Assembly (NCBI GenBank): GCA_902729315.2
Contig: LR746277.1
Coordinates: 2,113,001 to 2,177,000, forward strand
DNA length: 64,000 nt
Reading direction: 5' to 3'
Source: Spirodela intermedia
Lineage: Eukaryota > Streptophyta > Magnoliopsida > Alismatales > Araceae
In this document: positions 26,692-36,800 of the stretch, one piece after another
How the letters are laid out: each line of letters opens with the position of its first letter
Position numbering within the stretch: position 1 is the stretch's first letter
Translations under genes and position numbers: made by a program
Notes under the pieces: generated by a model
The model's input: the letters and a program-made list of their open reading frames with translations, nothing else
Database searches by the model: none
Told to the model about the DNA's origin: nothing

Positions 26692-29600
26692 ATGTTTTCC
26701 ATTACAGCCATTAATGACAAAGAAACAGGAGGTAAATGGGAGACTCTTGCACCTTCCAAGGAAGCCCAAGAATTTCGTCTCTCTCAAAATTACCACGATG
26801 GCCTTGTAAATTTGCATGCTAAAGATTATATAAAAGCTCGAGAACTTTTGGAAGCTGTTCTCAAGGATCCTCTAGTAACAGGTGCTGTGGGTAGTAATGC
26901 AAGTGATAGCCATTTGCTCCAACTAAGGTTCTTGACGCTGAAGAATCTAGCAGCTGTTTTCCTACAACAAGGTGCTACCCATTATGATAATGCACTTCAA
27001 TGCTACCTGCAAGCTGTTGAAATTGATGACAAAGATCCGGTTGTGTGGAACCAATTGGGGACACTGTCATGCTCCATGCGTTTACTGAGTACCTCAAGAT
27101 GGGCATTTGAGCAAGGACTTCTTTGTAGCCCTAACAACTGGAACTGCATGGAAAAACTCCTGGAGGTACTTATTGCTATTGGGGACGAGGTTTCTTGCCT
27201 TTCAATAACCAATTTAATACTTAGGCATTGGCCATCTCATTCACGTGCATTACATGTCAAGAAGACCATTGAATACGCAGAACCAATACAGTTTGCACCT
27301 CGCGGTATTGATAAGCTTGAACCTAAGCATGCCAGGCTTCGATTTTCAACCAAGAGAAAGGGAGTGGAGGATGGCATTGAGAAATCTTCCTCGAAAAGGC
27401 AAAATCAGAATGTGGAGATATATCTTTCTAGAGTAACTTGGGAAGCCCTCGCTGATGCTATCCTTGATGTCATGGTTTCAGAAAATTTAAGGACCTCCGG
27501 ACAGAAGATAGAGTGTACTCAAAGCGCAACAGAAAATGAGATTGAAAGTAATGGACAGGCGCACATTGCTGTGGGAAGAAACGGAGAATCTATGGACCCT
27601 GAAAATTGTAAAAGGAGTCTCAGGTGTACTGATATCAAGATTATTATACACTTGTCTCCAAGTGTAGAAAGTGTGAAGAATACTGCAAAGGGAAAAGTAG
27701 TGTCAATCACTTCTGGTGGGGAATGTTTGTCTCTTCCTGATTATGACTTTGATAAAATTGGTACTGTGAAGGAACACGAAAACTACACAGAAGAAGATCA
27801 TCCTCAGGGGAGGAGGAGCACACGCCTGGGAAGGCTTAGAAGTCGCAAACCAGAGAAGGAGGATTTAGATTCATTTAGTGGCAAGGATATGGAGAAGGCT
27901 GTGCTTCGGTTTCTTGAGCCATTTATTCTGAAGAAGTCAAAACCAATAGATCAAAACTTTTCTGGTAGCTATGGCCCATCCTCGGATGTTTTGGAATATT
28001 CATCTAAAGATGAATATAATGATGTGAAAAGTTTTGCCACTGTAAATTCACGAAATTGTGGTGCCTACCATATTGGTCATCTGCTCTTGGAAGAGGTTGC
28101 TCACAAAAGCATTCCCTACCAGAACAACTTTGATAAGTTCCTACAACTAGAGAAATTGACGAGACTGTGTGGCCAGGACAGGACTCCTTTATGCACCCTT
28201 TTTCTGGCAGAGCTATACTATGACCATGGACTGCATACTGATGATGATTTAAAACGTACAGAGTGCTTCACAGAAGCATCATATCATCTTTGCAAAGTCA
28301 TTGAGCTAGTATCTCTGGATTTCTGCCCAGTCGGCGCTTCCTTCCATACAGAGATGAAAGATTCTAATCACGGAAGCACCAATGTTCAGTGCATTTCCAA
28401 TAGTATAGCCTGTGGTGAAGGCGATGAAAATGGTGAAGCCATGGTGGAGGAGTCTGTCTACACGCAATCCAAGGTGCAATCTACAGTTTCAACTGATGGC
28501 AGCCTTTTTTGGGTCCGCTTTTTCTGGTTAAGTGGCTGTTTATCGATTTCTTCTGGTGGCAAGCGGAAGGCTATCAAAGAGTTATCCATTTGCTTATCAA
28601 TTCTTAGAAATCGTAAAAATTCGAATGATTCAGATGGGATTATCCCGCTACCTCATTGCAGAGTTGCAAGATCATTGACTGTTGACAGAATTCATCATCA
28701 GTTAAGTTTGTTGAGGATTGATTCATTATTAAGGAAAGCCATTAAAATGACTAAGAAAGGTAGACATAAGAGTTGTATAGATCTGCTTTCTCCTCTTTTT
28801 CTCTCTGCAAAGGATGTTTACCCTGATTTCGTGTGTGGTTTCATCAGGGAAGGTTTTAGATCTGTTGAAGTACAGGCATTGGACGTTCTGATTTCAGCAT
28901 GTGAAAAGGAAGAGGCAATAGATATTGAAGTATATTTGAATTCTCACAAGCGAAAGCTACAGATACTCATATGTGCAACTGGCATGATTAATCCGCTTGG
29001 GTCAGGAAAAAACAATGCGAGTTCAGAACCTAAAATGAGCACAACTGATTCGAATCGCACTGGGAATGGACAGCAACACTGGAATCAATTGATTTACGAG
29101 GAAATAAAGGCAATATCGCGAACTGTATCCAGAGTAAAGAGCATAATTGAACAAGGTGATTCCTATGGTAATTCCAACGCAGTGTTTTGTACTGTTGGAG
29201 AGATCCAGTCTCTTCTCGTGTGGGTAATGTGTGATGCTGTGAGAACAATAAGTAGCCAGAAAATTTGTGGGGTTGGTGCTGTGAGTCAATCGGATCAACT
29301 GAAGAGTGGGAGCCTTGTAGATGCCGCTATTGCCTTCTGCAAACTTCAACACCTTGATCCTACTGTTCCCATCAAAGCCCAGGTCGAATTAATTGTGTCT
29401 GTTCACGATTTGCTTGCTGAATATGGTCTTTGCTGTGCTGGAAAAGATATTGAAGGGGAGGAAGGAACATTTCTGAAGCTTGCAATCAAGCATCTTTTGG
29501 CTCTCGATGTGAAACTGAAGTCAAATTATCATTCTTCTTGTAAGAAGTCAGAAATGAAGCAAGTTGACGAGTCTTTTCCTGTTGACGATCATGGAAGATC

Positions 29601-32600
29601 GGCTGCCCTCAAACCAAAGGAATCGTCTTCATCAGATGCTTGTGCAGTAGGGGAAGATGAATGTGCCCAGCAGCCCGAGGAATGCACGGAAGAGGCAGCT
29701 TCTGAGAGCTCTGCTCGTGCTAGACTTGGCTCGATTGACGAAGAGGCAGAAAACGGGAGAGATGGTACAGATGTTAAGTCGCACTCTTCTGGGGAAAACA
29801 GTAGAGATTGCAACCTTGTGGAATCGGAAGATCTTCTGGAGGACTTAGAGAGAGCGAAAGTGGAGCTGGGACTTGATAATGCCTTGGATCAGAGCTTCTT
29901 CTGTTTATATGGCCTAAATTTGAAAACCGGTCAGGATTCATCAAGCGAGGATGATTTGGCAACACATAAAAACACCAATCGTGGAGATTTTCAGACCAAG
30001 GAGCAGTGTGCTGATGTGTTTCAGTATATATTGCCGTATGCAAGAGCTTCGTCTAGAGCTGGCATTGTTAAACTGAGAAGAATTTTAAGAGCAATACGTA
30101 AGCATTTCCCACAGCCACCAGATGACATATTGGCCCGAAATGCCTTCAACAAGTTTTTAGAGGATCCTGAATTATCTGAGGATGATCTTTGTGAAGTAGC
30201 TGGGTCTGACAGAGGTCAGGAAGCTATCATCAGTAAACTATATCCGGATGTTGGATTATCAGGAGCAGGCAACATGTCTTCTGGGTCAGGTGGCTCCGAA
30301 CCCTATGCTGAGGTTTACAGCAACCTGTATTACTTCATTGCTCAGGCAGAAGAAATGAGTGCAACTGATAAAGTTCCAGGTTTTGTACTCAAGAAAGAAG
30401 GAGAGGAATTTGTTGAGCAAAGTGCAAACCTCTTCAAGTATGATTTGATGTACAATCCCTTGCGATTTGAGAGCTGGCAGAAGCTTGCTAACATATATGA
30501 TGAAGAGGTAGATCTGTTGCTGAACGATGGGAGCAAGCATATAAATGCTGTGGATTGGAAGAGGAGCCATAATTTGCCTCAGAGGGTTGAGATGGGCCGA
30601 AGGAGGAGTCGGCGCTGCCTTTTAATGAGCTTGGCACTTGCAAGCACTCCAGATCAAAGGAGCCAAGTCCATGAGTTGCTCGGGCTTGTGTACTATGACA
30701 GTCTCCAGAATGTTGTCCCATTCTATGATCAGCGATCTGTTGTACCAGCAAAGGATACCACATGGAGATCATTCTGCCAAAACTCAATGAAGCACTTTGA
30801 GAAGGCGTTCTTACTCAAGCCCGAGTGGCTGCATGCATTTTACCTTGGAAAAATATGTGAGAAGATGGGGTATTCCTCTGAAAAAGCGCTCTCTTACTAC
30901 AGCAAGGCCATCTCCCTCAACCCTTCTGCCGTCGACCCCCTTTACAGGTTGCATGCGTCACGAATTAAGCTTCTCTGTGGGCATGGAAATCGGAACCTGG
31001 TTGTGCTTCAGACTGTTGCTTCATACCCTTTCAAGGAATCGACCACAAAGGCGGTCTCAGACATGCTTGGCTGGGCTTCAGACTGCCATCGCCTCCCCAT
31101 CGATCCCAAGGTGGGCAGCATGTGCGATGATTCTTCAAAGATGGCGAAACCCATCGAGCCCCAGCAGCTGGACGAAGCTTGGCACTTGCTCTATGATGAT
31201 TGCTTATCCGGTCTTGAAGTCTGTGTGGAAGGGGAGCTGAAACATTTTCACAGGGCCAGGTACCGGCTTGCACAGGGCCTATACAAGAGAGGTGAGGCTG
31301 GGGACTTTGAGAGAGCAAAGGACGAGCTTGGCTTCTGCTTCAGGTCGTCCCGTTCCTCCTTTACAATCAACATGTGGGAGATTGACAGCATGGTCAAGAA
31401 GGGCCGGCGGAAAACCCCTGGGCCCAGTGGAAACAGGAGATGTTCCGAAGTGACCTTGCCTGAGAGTTCTCGCAAGTTTATCACCTGCATCAGGAAGTAC
31501 GTCTTATTCTACACATTCCTCCTGGAGCAGACCAAGGACTTGCCGACCTTGGAGCGGGCCTATTCATATATCCGGACCGACAAGAGATTCTCCCTGTGCC
31601 TGGTGGACATTGTGCCCGTCGTGCTTGGGAGGTACATCAAAGTCCTCTCTTCATTAATTCATGATGCAGGGAGCGGCCAGTTGGCTGATCCTTCCTTGAC
31701 TCTGGAGGTACTCCTGGAGAGGATGTTCAACGTTTTGCTAGACCATGTGAACCAGCTGGGGGATCTCGGGAACTTGCCTGAGGTGAAATGCCCAGAATTA
31801 TCAGAGAGCAGCCTTTACGGGTACATCCACCAGTACATCCACCATCTGGAGATCGAGGCCCGGATAGATTCACTCGAAGGGATAAATGAGAGGATCCGGC
31901 GGCGATTCAAGACGCCAAAATTATCAAACAGCAACCTGTCCAGAATCTGTAAACATGCTTCCATTGCTTGGTGCCGATCAATTCTATTCAAGTTGGCCTC
32001 AATCACACCGGCACCTGACAGTGCTGCCCAGCCTGCGGGCTCCTCCGGTGCCACCGGGGCCTCAGAGAGCGGGCTGCAGCTTTTCGTCGACTTACAGGCA
32101 GAAGAAATATGCAGGTCATCATTGGAAGGCTCTTTCTACTCTAAAGACCTTGAAGAGAGATGCCACGAGGCTCTATCTAGGATCAGAGATGCCCATGTGA
32201 GGCAGGCATCGGAGGAGCACATGGAGGCTGCCGCTGCCCTGCTGAGGTGCGCCTACAATTTCTTCCGCGACAGTTCCTGTGGGACGTTCCCCTCGGGCAT
32301 CAGACTCTACACCGTCTCCTCTCTTCCAGTTCCGGAGGGTGTTGGTGCCCTTGACTTGAGCGTACCGAGGAAGCTCCTCCTGTGGGCGTACACCCTCATG
32401 CACGGCCATTATTCCAGCATCTCATCTGTCATGAAGTTCTTTGAGGATAATATCAAGTCTAGAGTGAGAAAGGGGGTGGCAGCGCCGTCGGCTTCGGCAC
32501 ACCCGGCTCCGCCTGCGTCCTCCCTGCAGACTGGCGGCGCGAAGGAAAGGAGTGAAGCCGGGGAGACTCCTGCTGTTGAGGAGACTCCGACATCTGAGGC

Positions 32601-32703
32601 CCAGATGCCGCAGTTTCTTGGCCGACAGCTTCTCCATCAGTGCAGCTCCAGCAGGGCAAGTGAGAACAGCTGCGCGGGTAGCAGAGAGGATCCTGGAGAT
32701 TAA
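26692..32703 (+). CDS. CABIN1: CABIN1-like TPR protein (putative HIRA histone-chaperone subunit)
   Basis: In plants and animals CABIN1 works with HIRA and UBN in nuclear, replication-independent deposition of histone H3.3. The frame is open without a break for 2003 codons from the ATG chosen. An ATG 20 codons upstream is also in frame, but MFSITAINDKE is the N-terminus expected of plant orthologues. Residues 1-240 are TPR-like helices (SQNYHDGLVNLHAKDYIKAR; DNALQCYLQAVEIDDKDPVV). A basic RRSTRLGRLRSRKPEK segment follows at about 370-390. An acidic, Ser-rich low-complexity region lies at about 970-1070. A second TPR cluster is near 1363-1425 (SMKHFEKAFLLKPEWLHAFY). The C-terminus is Ala/Pro/Ser-rich. 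A 6-kb coding exon without introns is unusual beside its intron-rich neighbours. The family call rests on the N-terminus and the TPR pattern. Confidence 0.88.
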   Translation: MFSITAINDKETGGKWETLAPSKEAQEFRLSQNYHDGLVNLHAKDYIKARELLEAVLKDPLVTGAVGSNASDSHLLQLRFLTLKNLAAVFLQQGATHYDNALQCYLQAVEIDDKDPVVWNQLGTLSCSMRLLSTSRWAFEQGLLCSPNNWNCMEKLLEVLIAIGDEVSCLSITNLILRHWPSHSRALHVKKTIEYAEPIQFAPRGIDKLEPKHARLRFSTKRKGVEDGIEKSSSKRQNQNVEIYLSRVTWEALADAILDVMVSENLRTSGQKIECTQSATENEIESNGQAHIAVGRNGESMDPENCKRSLRCTDIKIIIHLSPSVESVKNTAKGKVVSITSGGECLSLPDYDFDKIGTVKEHENYTEEDHPQGRRSTRLGRLRSRKPEKEDLDSFSGKDMEKAVLRFLEPFILKKSKPIDQNFSGSYGPSSDVLEYSSKDEYNDVKSFATVNSRNCGAYHIGHLLLEEVAHKSIPYQNNFDKFLQLEKLTRLCGQDRTPLCTLFLAELYYDHGLHTDDDLKRTECFTEASYHLCKVIELVSLDFCPVGASFHTEMKDSNHGSTNVQCISNSIACGEGDENGEAMVEESVYTQSKVQSTVSTDGSLFWVRFFWLSGCLSISSGGKRKAIKELSICLSILRNRKNSNDSDGIIPLPHCRVARSLTVDRIHHQLSLLRIDSLLRKAIKMTKKGRHKSCIDLLSPLFLSAKDVYPDFVCGFIREGFRSVEVQALDVLISACEKEEAIDIEVYLNSHKRKLQILICATGMINPLGSGKNNASSEPKMSTTDSNRTGNGQQHWNQLIYEEIKAISRTVSRVKSIIEQGDSYGNSNAVFCTVGEIQSLLVWVMCDAVRTISSQKICGVGAVSQSDQLKSGSLVDAAIAFCKLQHLDPTVPIKAQVELIVSVHDLLAEYGLCCAGKDIEGEEGTFLKLAIKHLLALDVKLKSNYHSSCKKSEMKQVDESFPVDDHGRSAALKPKESSSSDACAVGEDECAQQPEECTEEAASESSARARLGSIDEEAENGRDGTDVKSHSSGENSRDCNLVESEDLLEDLERAKVELGLDNALDQSFFCLYGLNLKTGQDSSSEDDLATHKNTNRGDFQTKEQCADVFQYILPYARASSRAGIVKLRRILRAIRKHFPQPPDDILARNAFNKFLEDPELSEDDLCEVAGSDRGQEAIISKLYPDVGLSGAGNMSSGSGGSEPYAEVYSNLYYFIAQAEEMSATDKVPGFVLKKEGEEFVEQSANLFKYDLMYNPLRFESWQKLANIYDEEVDLLLNDGSKHINAVDWKRSHNLPQRVEMGRRRSRRCLLMSLALASTPDQRSQVHELLGLVYYDSLQNVVPFYDQRSVVPAKDTTWRSFCQNSMKHFEKAFLLKPEWLHAFYLGKICEKMGYSSEKALSYYSKAISLNPSAVDPLYRLHASRIKLLCGHGNRNLVVLQTVASYPFKESTTKAVSDMLGWASDCHRLPIDPKVGSMCDDSSKMAKPIEPQQLDEAWHLLYDDCLSGLEVCVEGELKHFHRARYRLAQGLYKRGEAGDFERAKDELGFCFRSSRSSFTINMWEIDSMVKKGRRKTPGPSGNRRCSEVTLPESSRKFITCIRKYVLFYTFLLEQTKDLPTLERAYSYIRTDKRFSLCLVDIVPVVLGRYIKVLSSLIHDAGSGQLADPSLTLEVLLERMFNVLLDHVNQLGDLGNLPEVKCPELSESSLYGYIHQYIHHLEIEARIDSLEGINERIRRRFKTPKLSNSNLSRICKHASIAWCRSILFKLASITPAPDSAAQPAGSSGATGASESGLQLFVDLQAEEICRSSLEGSFYSKDLEERCHEALSRIRDAHVRQASEEHMEAAAALLRCAYNFFRDSSCGTFPSGIRLYTVSSLPVPEGVGALDLSVPRKLLLWAYTLMHGHYSSISSVMKFFEDNIKSRVRKGVAAPSASAHPAPPASSLQTGGAKERSEAGETPAVEETPTSEAQMPQFLGRQLLHQCSSSRASENSCAGSREDPGD

Positions 32704-33330
32704 GCTGGTCCTATTTGCCCAGTGGGGCTCCTCAAGAACATCTGTGTATACCCACCCAGGAAAAAAAAGAAAAGGATTTTGCTTTTTCTGGAGCTGAAAT
32801 AATGGTTATTCTTCCTGCTGTGCCCGCCATTGGCCGGGGAGTGCTGGCATCAGTGAGATGGCCATTTAAGATGCCCACCCAGTTCCTGAATTCCCTGGTC
32901 TCACAGGTTTTGAGCATGGTTCTTGTGCAGGGTTCCCGAGGAAAGTTTGGGAAAAATGTGAGTCATATATTTGAGCTTAAATTATTGTTCATCTTCATGG
33001 CATTTACGTATACTCAGAAGAGGATTATTCTGCCTCTTTTTCTTTTTTTTTTAATCGATCAAATGTGATCTGATTCTGGTTGCAGAAAACTCCACAGTTT
33101 TCTTCTTATAACCTTTTTTTTTTTTAGGGGCATCAAAGTATCCTATATTCTCTGATCGGGTTAGGCCAGGCCTACGGGAAACCTGTGCTTGGGTATTTCA
33201 TCGTGGTTGACCCAGTGCTTATTTTGTGGGCTTCTTTTCTCCAGACCCGGTCCGCTAAATGTTACTATCTCTAGCCCAACATGGGCCCGGTAACACCACT
33301 GGGAAGGCCTTTTAAGCAGGAAAAGCCCAT

Positions 33331-33334
<4 letters not shown>
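32704..33334. other. CABIN1 3' UTR and spacer
   Basis: T-rich sequence follows the CABIN1 stop, with poly-T runs near 33040 and 33110 but no clear gene. The spacer before the MBD9 leader is short. Confidence 0.5.

Positions 33335-33393
<59 letters not shown>
33335..33393. repeat. (GA)n microsatellite, 59 bp
   Basis: Pure GA repeat about 440 bp upstream of the MBD9 start codon, inside the likely promoter. It is the longest dinucleotide tract in the window. Confidence 0.97.
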
Positions 33394-33399
<6 letters not shown>

Positions 33400-33787
33400 C
33401 CGGTAAATCCCAATAAATACCACATCATCAAAATTCGTGAAAAGGGTCCGCCGGACCTGTCGTTGACCACCTCCGGCGGCGGCGTCACAGGCACCCGATC
33501 GCGTTAACGACGCAGCTACAGCGACGCGTGCCGGTGAGGATATGCCCCAACTCACCTTCGGTGATCGCACCTCTCGACGCAGACAGTGTCAGCTCCTCTC
33601 TCTCTCTCTATCTCTCTTACTCTTTCTCTATCTCCCTTCACCTTTCTGGCCTGTTATCTCGCTTCTATCTCTGTCTTCTTCGTCACCGTCTCTGGGTATC
33701 CGGGGAAACATACGAGCTTGCTCCAGATTTCTCTGTTGCGTCTTCCCCCGAAACCCTAGCTGGCGTACCGTCTGACGTACAGTCGAA

Positions 33788-33832
33788 ATGCAAGCGGATC
33801 CGCCAGGAGAGAACGGCGGTGCCCTCCGGTAA
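33788..33832 (+). promoter_or_regulatory. 14-codon upstream ORF overlapping the MBD9 start (TAATG)
   Basis: ATG at 33788 opens a 14-codon frame whose TAA stop (33830-33832) shares its last A with the MBD9 ATG (33832-33834). Such an overlap can couple termination to reinitiation. It matters only if the transcript starts upstream of 33788, which is likely because the CT-rich leader lies at about 33590-33680. Confidence 0.6.
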
Positions 33833-36800
33833 TGGACAGCGTCGACGAGGCGGCGGGCCCCGCGGCGGCCGCCTCCCGCCGTCACCGCCAGGCGGAGGGC
33901 CGGCCGATCTGCCTCTCGATCGACCTCAATGAAATCCCTTCGCCCTCCAGCGACACCCCGTCGTCGACCCCTACCTCTGGGCCCGCGACGGCCCCTGCGG
34001 TGGTCCTCCTCGACGCCTACGAGGTCGCCCTCAGGTTCCATGCGAACCCCCCGGTGCCGCAGGGGCCGCTGGCGGAGTTTCCGGGGGAGGCTGGCGTGGG
34101 GCGGGTCTCTGCGTGCGGTGTTTGCAGCCGACCGGAGACCAAGGGGGACACTGTGGTGTGTGACCGCTGTGAGAAGGGGTTCCACCTAGGGTGCGCGAAG
34201 ATTAGGAGTCGCCAAGCGTTCTCACTCGACGACTGGATCTGCAGTGACTGCAAACGGAGGCGGCACGACAGCAAGAGATGGCCTCTCGGGACAGTGTCGG
34301 CTGCAGACCAGCGTGGAGGAGTTAGGCTGTTGGACATCAACGCTCCGCCTCCTAGTGATGGGGATGGGGATGGTGTCCCTGGAGGCCCGCCTGAGGCGCT
34401 TCCAAACCGTAGCAGTGTATTCGAGGACACCAACAGGCATTTTTCTCCCTTTAGTTTCTTTATATTTCTTCAGTCAACTTCTTTATTCGCTTTCTTAATT
34501 CCTCCATGAGATTTTTTTTATGTGAAATAGATGAGGTTACACATTTTTCTGCATTAAACATCTCCTTTTCTTCACATATTCATAATCTCATCCTTTATTT
34601 CTCTATAATTACGGTTTTCTTTTAGCTTCAATAATACGTCCATATTGGATGTGTTTGTTGCATGTGTTTTTTTTTGTGAGTGTTTTATCTAATCTTCTGC
34701 TGTTGAAATGGTTACTACCCAAAAGAAATATAACACATCCAATACGTCCATATTGGATGTGTTTGTTGCATGTGTTTTTTTTTTTGTGAGTGTTTTATCT
34801 AATCTTCTGCTGTTGAAATGGTTACTACCCAAATGGGTGTGTTCTAAATTGCCAACCAAAGGGATAGGTTTAGCATTTTTGATCGTACTATTACGGAATT
34901 CTCTTCGAAACATTGCAGCTGTCTTTTTCTAACTTTTCACGTACGAAAAACTGGCGGCAGCTTTAATTTCAGCTAAGAGGGAAACAGGGAACTGGGAAAC
35001 TGAAGATATCGGAAAGACTGCAGCCTTTTTTCAAATGTAGGTATAAAAAGAAGGATAGAAAAACGAAATTCTCGATCTATCAGCTGTGTCTTGTTTACAT
35101 ATTATACAGATGACAACAGTCGGTAAGCCACTTGAGGAAGTTAAAAAAATCAATGATGCAGGGGCACCTGCATATTAACCCAGGTTCTCGCTCTGGTTAA
35201 GTATGCTGTGTATCATGTGCCTTAAAAAATTTCTGAACGTAGTTCTCTTCCCAGTAATATCTCCAATAATTCATTGAAAGTTGAAGTTTTTGGTGCAAAT
35301 ATGTAAAACTCTGGTTGCCTCGCTTCCATTTATTCTCCTGAAATCAACTTAATTCATATAGTTTTATTCATTATTATTTTAGTTGAACCATTGACTGAAA
35401 TGAAAGTGTTGCAAGTTTATGAAAACTGTTTCTTAGCGGTTTAGCTTTGCTGATGATTACTGTCAGAAAACATGATAAACTTGAGAAAGATTCCATACGA
35501 AAAGGAATTATTAACTGACTACAACGGTAGCACAAATCTTTAAAGAAGTGAATGTTGGATCTCCTACACCTTTGACAAAGTAATGTTAGCGTTCAACCCA
35601 AAAGTTTCTTTAATGGATTTCATTTTTGTTGTTACTTATCTCGACTTTATCCTATGCTTAGGCCGTTCGCTTTGGATAGAGATTCACATAAGAGCTTCAA
35701 TGGTCAATTGCCACATTTAGATTTAGAGAACAGGGGCAGTGGATTTGATACAAGAAAAAGAATTGGTATTTTGACTGATAATTCTGAGTCAGGCATAGGG
35801 TCAGTGGCATTTCAAGGTTTGACTGACATGAGTATTTGTGACGATGTGTTCTTGACTTCACCTGGAACGACACCTGCAAGTAATAAAGATACTGTGAGGC
35901 AATCAACTCAGCTGCAAGCAGAGGTGTTTTTGCAATCACTAAAGGAATTCATAGTCGAAAGACAGGGTTTCCTGGGTGATGGCTGGCATGTGGAGTTCAA
36001 GCAGTGGTCTAACAATCATGATGCATACGCTGTTTTTTGTTCCCCAGATGGTAATCGGTTTGATTCGATGGTTGATGTTGCTCGTTATCTTGGTTTAACG
36101 TCAAAGGTCACTTCTATGGATGTTGATGAAAGAACTGAGGCATCTGATTCTCTGCAAATGCCCTTGCCTCAGTGCAAAAGGATGAAAGGCCTAGCACGAC
36201 TTTCAAGAACAAGTAGTGATTCTGAAATGCAAGGAATCATGATAAATGGACATCGTGGAGATTCGTCTGATGATGAAACTGTAGAACCTTGGCAGCACAA
36301 CACAACTCAAGATGCAAGTGCTACTGAATCTATTCTGGAAGAGAAAAACTGCCCCTCTCATCAGCTGAATGTAAGTATTTTGGAGTTCATTATAATTTTT
36401 GAACTTTTGATTATTAGTTTCTGTCGAATAAGAATTACTTTTTCCTAGTGTTAATACTTGGCCATTGCACTTCCAGCTTGGTTTACCTGTTCAATTCGCG
36501 GATTTTTTTATTAGCTCTTTGGGTGAAGTCGATCAACGACCAGCATATCATGATACCCGTCATATTTGGCCCATAGGTTATACGTGCCAGTGGCATGATA
36601 AAATAACTGGATCATTGTTTGAGTCTGAAGTTGCAGATGGGGGTGATTCTGGACCCGTATTCAAGGTTAAACGACGTCCTTGCTCTCTACCGCCGATTGG
36701 AGATGGGAGAATTGTTCTTTCACCATCTGTTCTGGCTCCTTTAGAAGGTAGTGCACTTGAGGATTTTTCTGACAATGATTCGACTCAAATTCAAATGTTA

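Noticed and set aside
29023..29352. Antisense open frames inside CABIN1
   Set aside because: Shadow frames of a strong sense coding region without motifs of their own.
34633..34833. Repeat-spacer-repeat layout reminiscent of a CRISPR unit
   Set aside because: Only two 91-93 bp copies in a plant intron; a simple segmental duplication.
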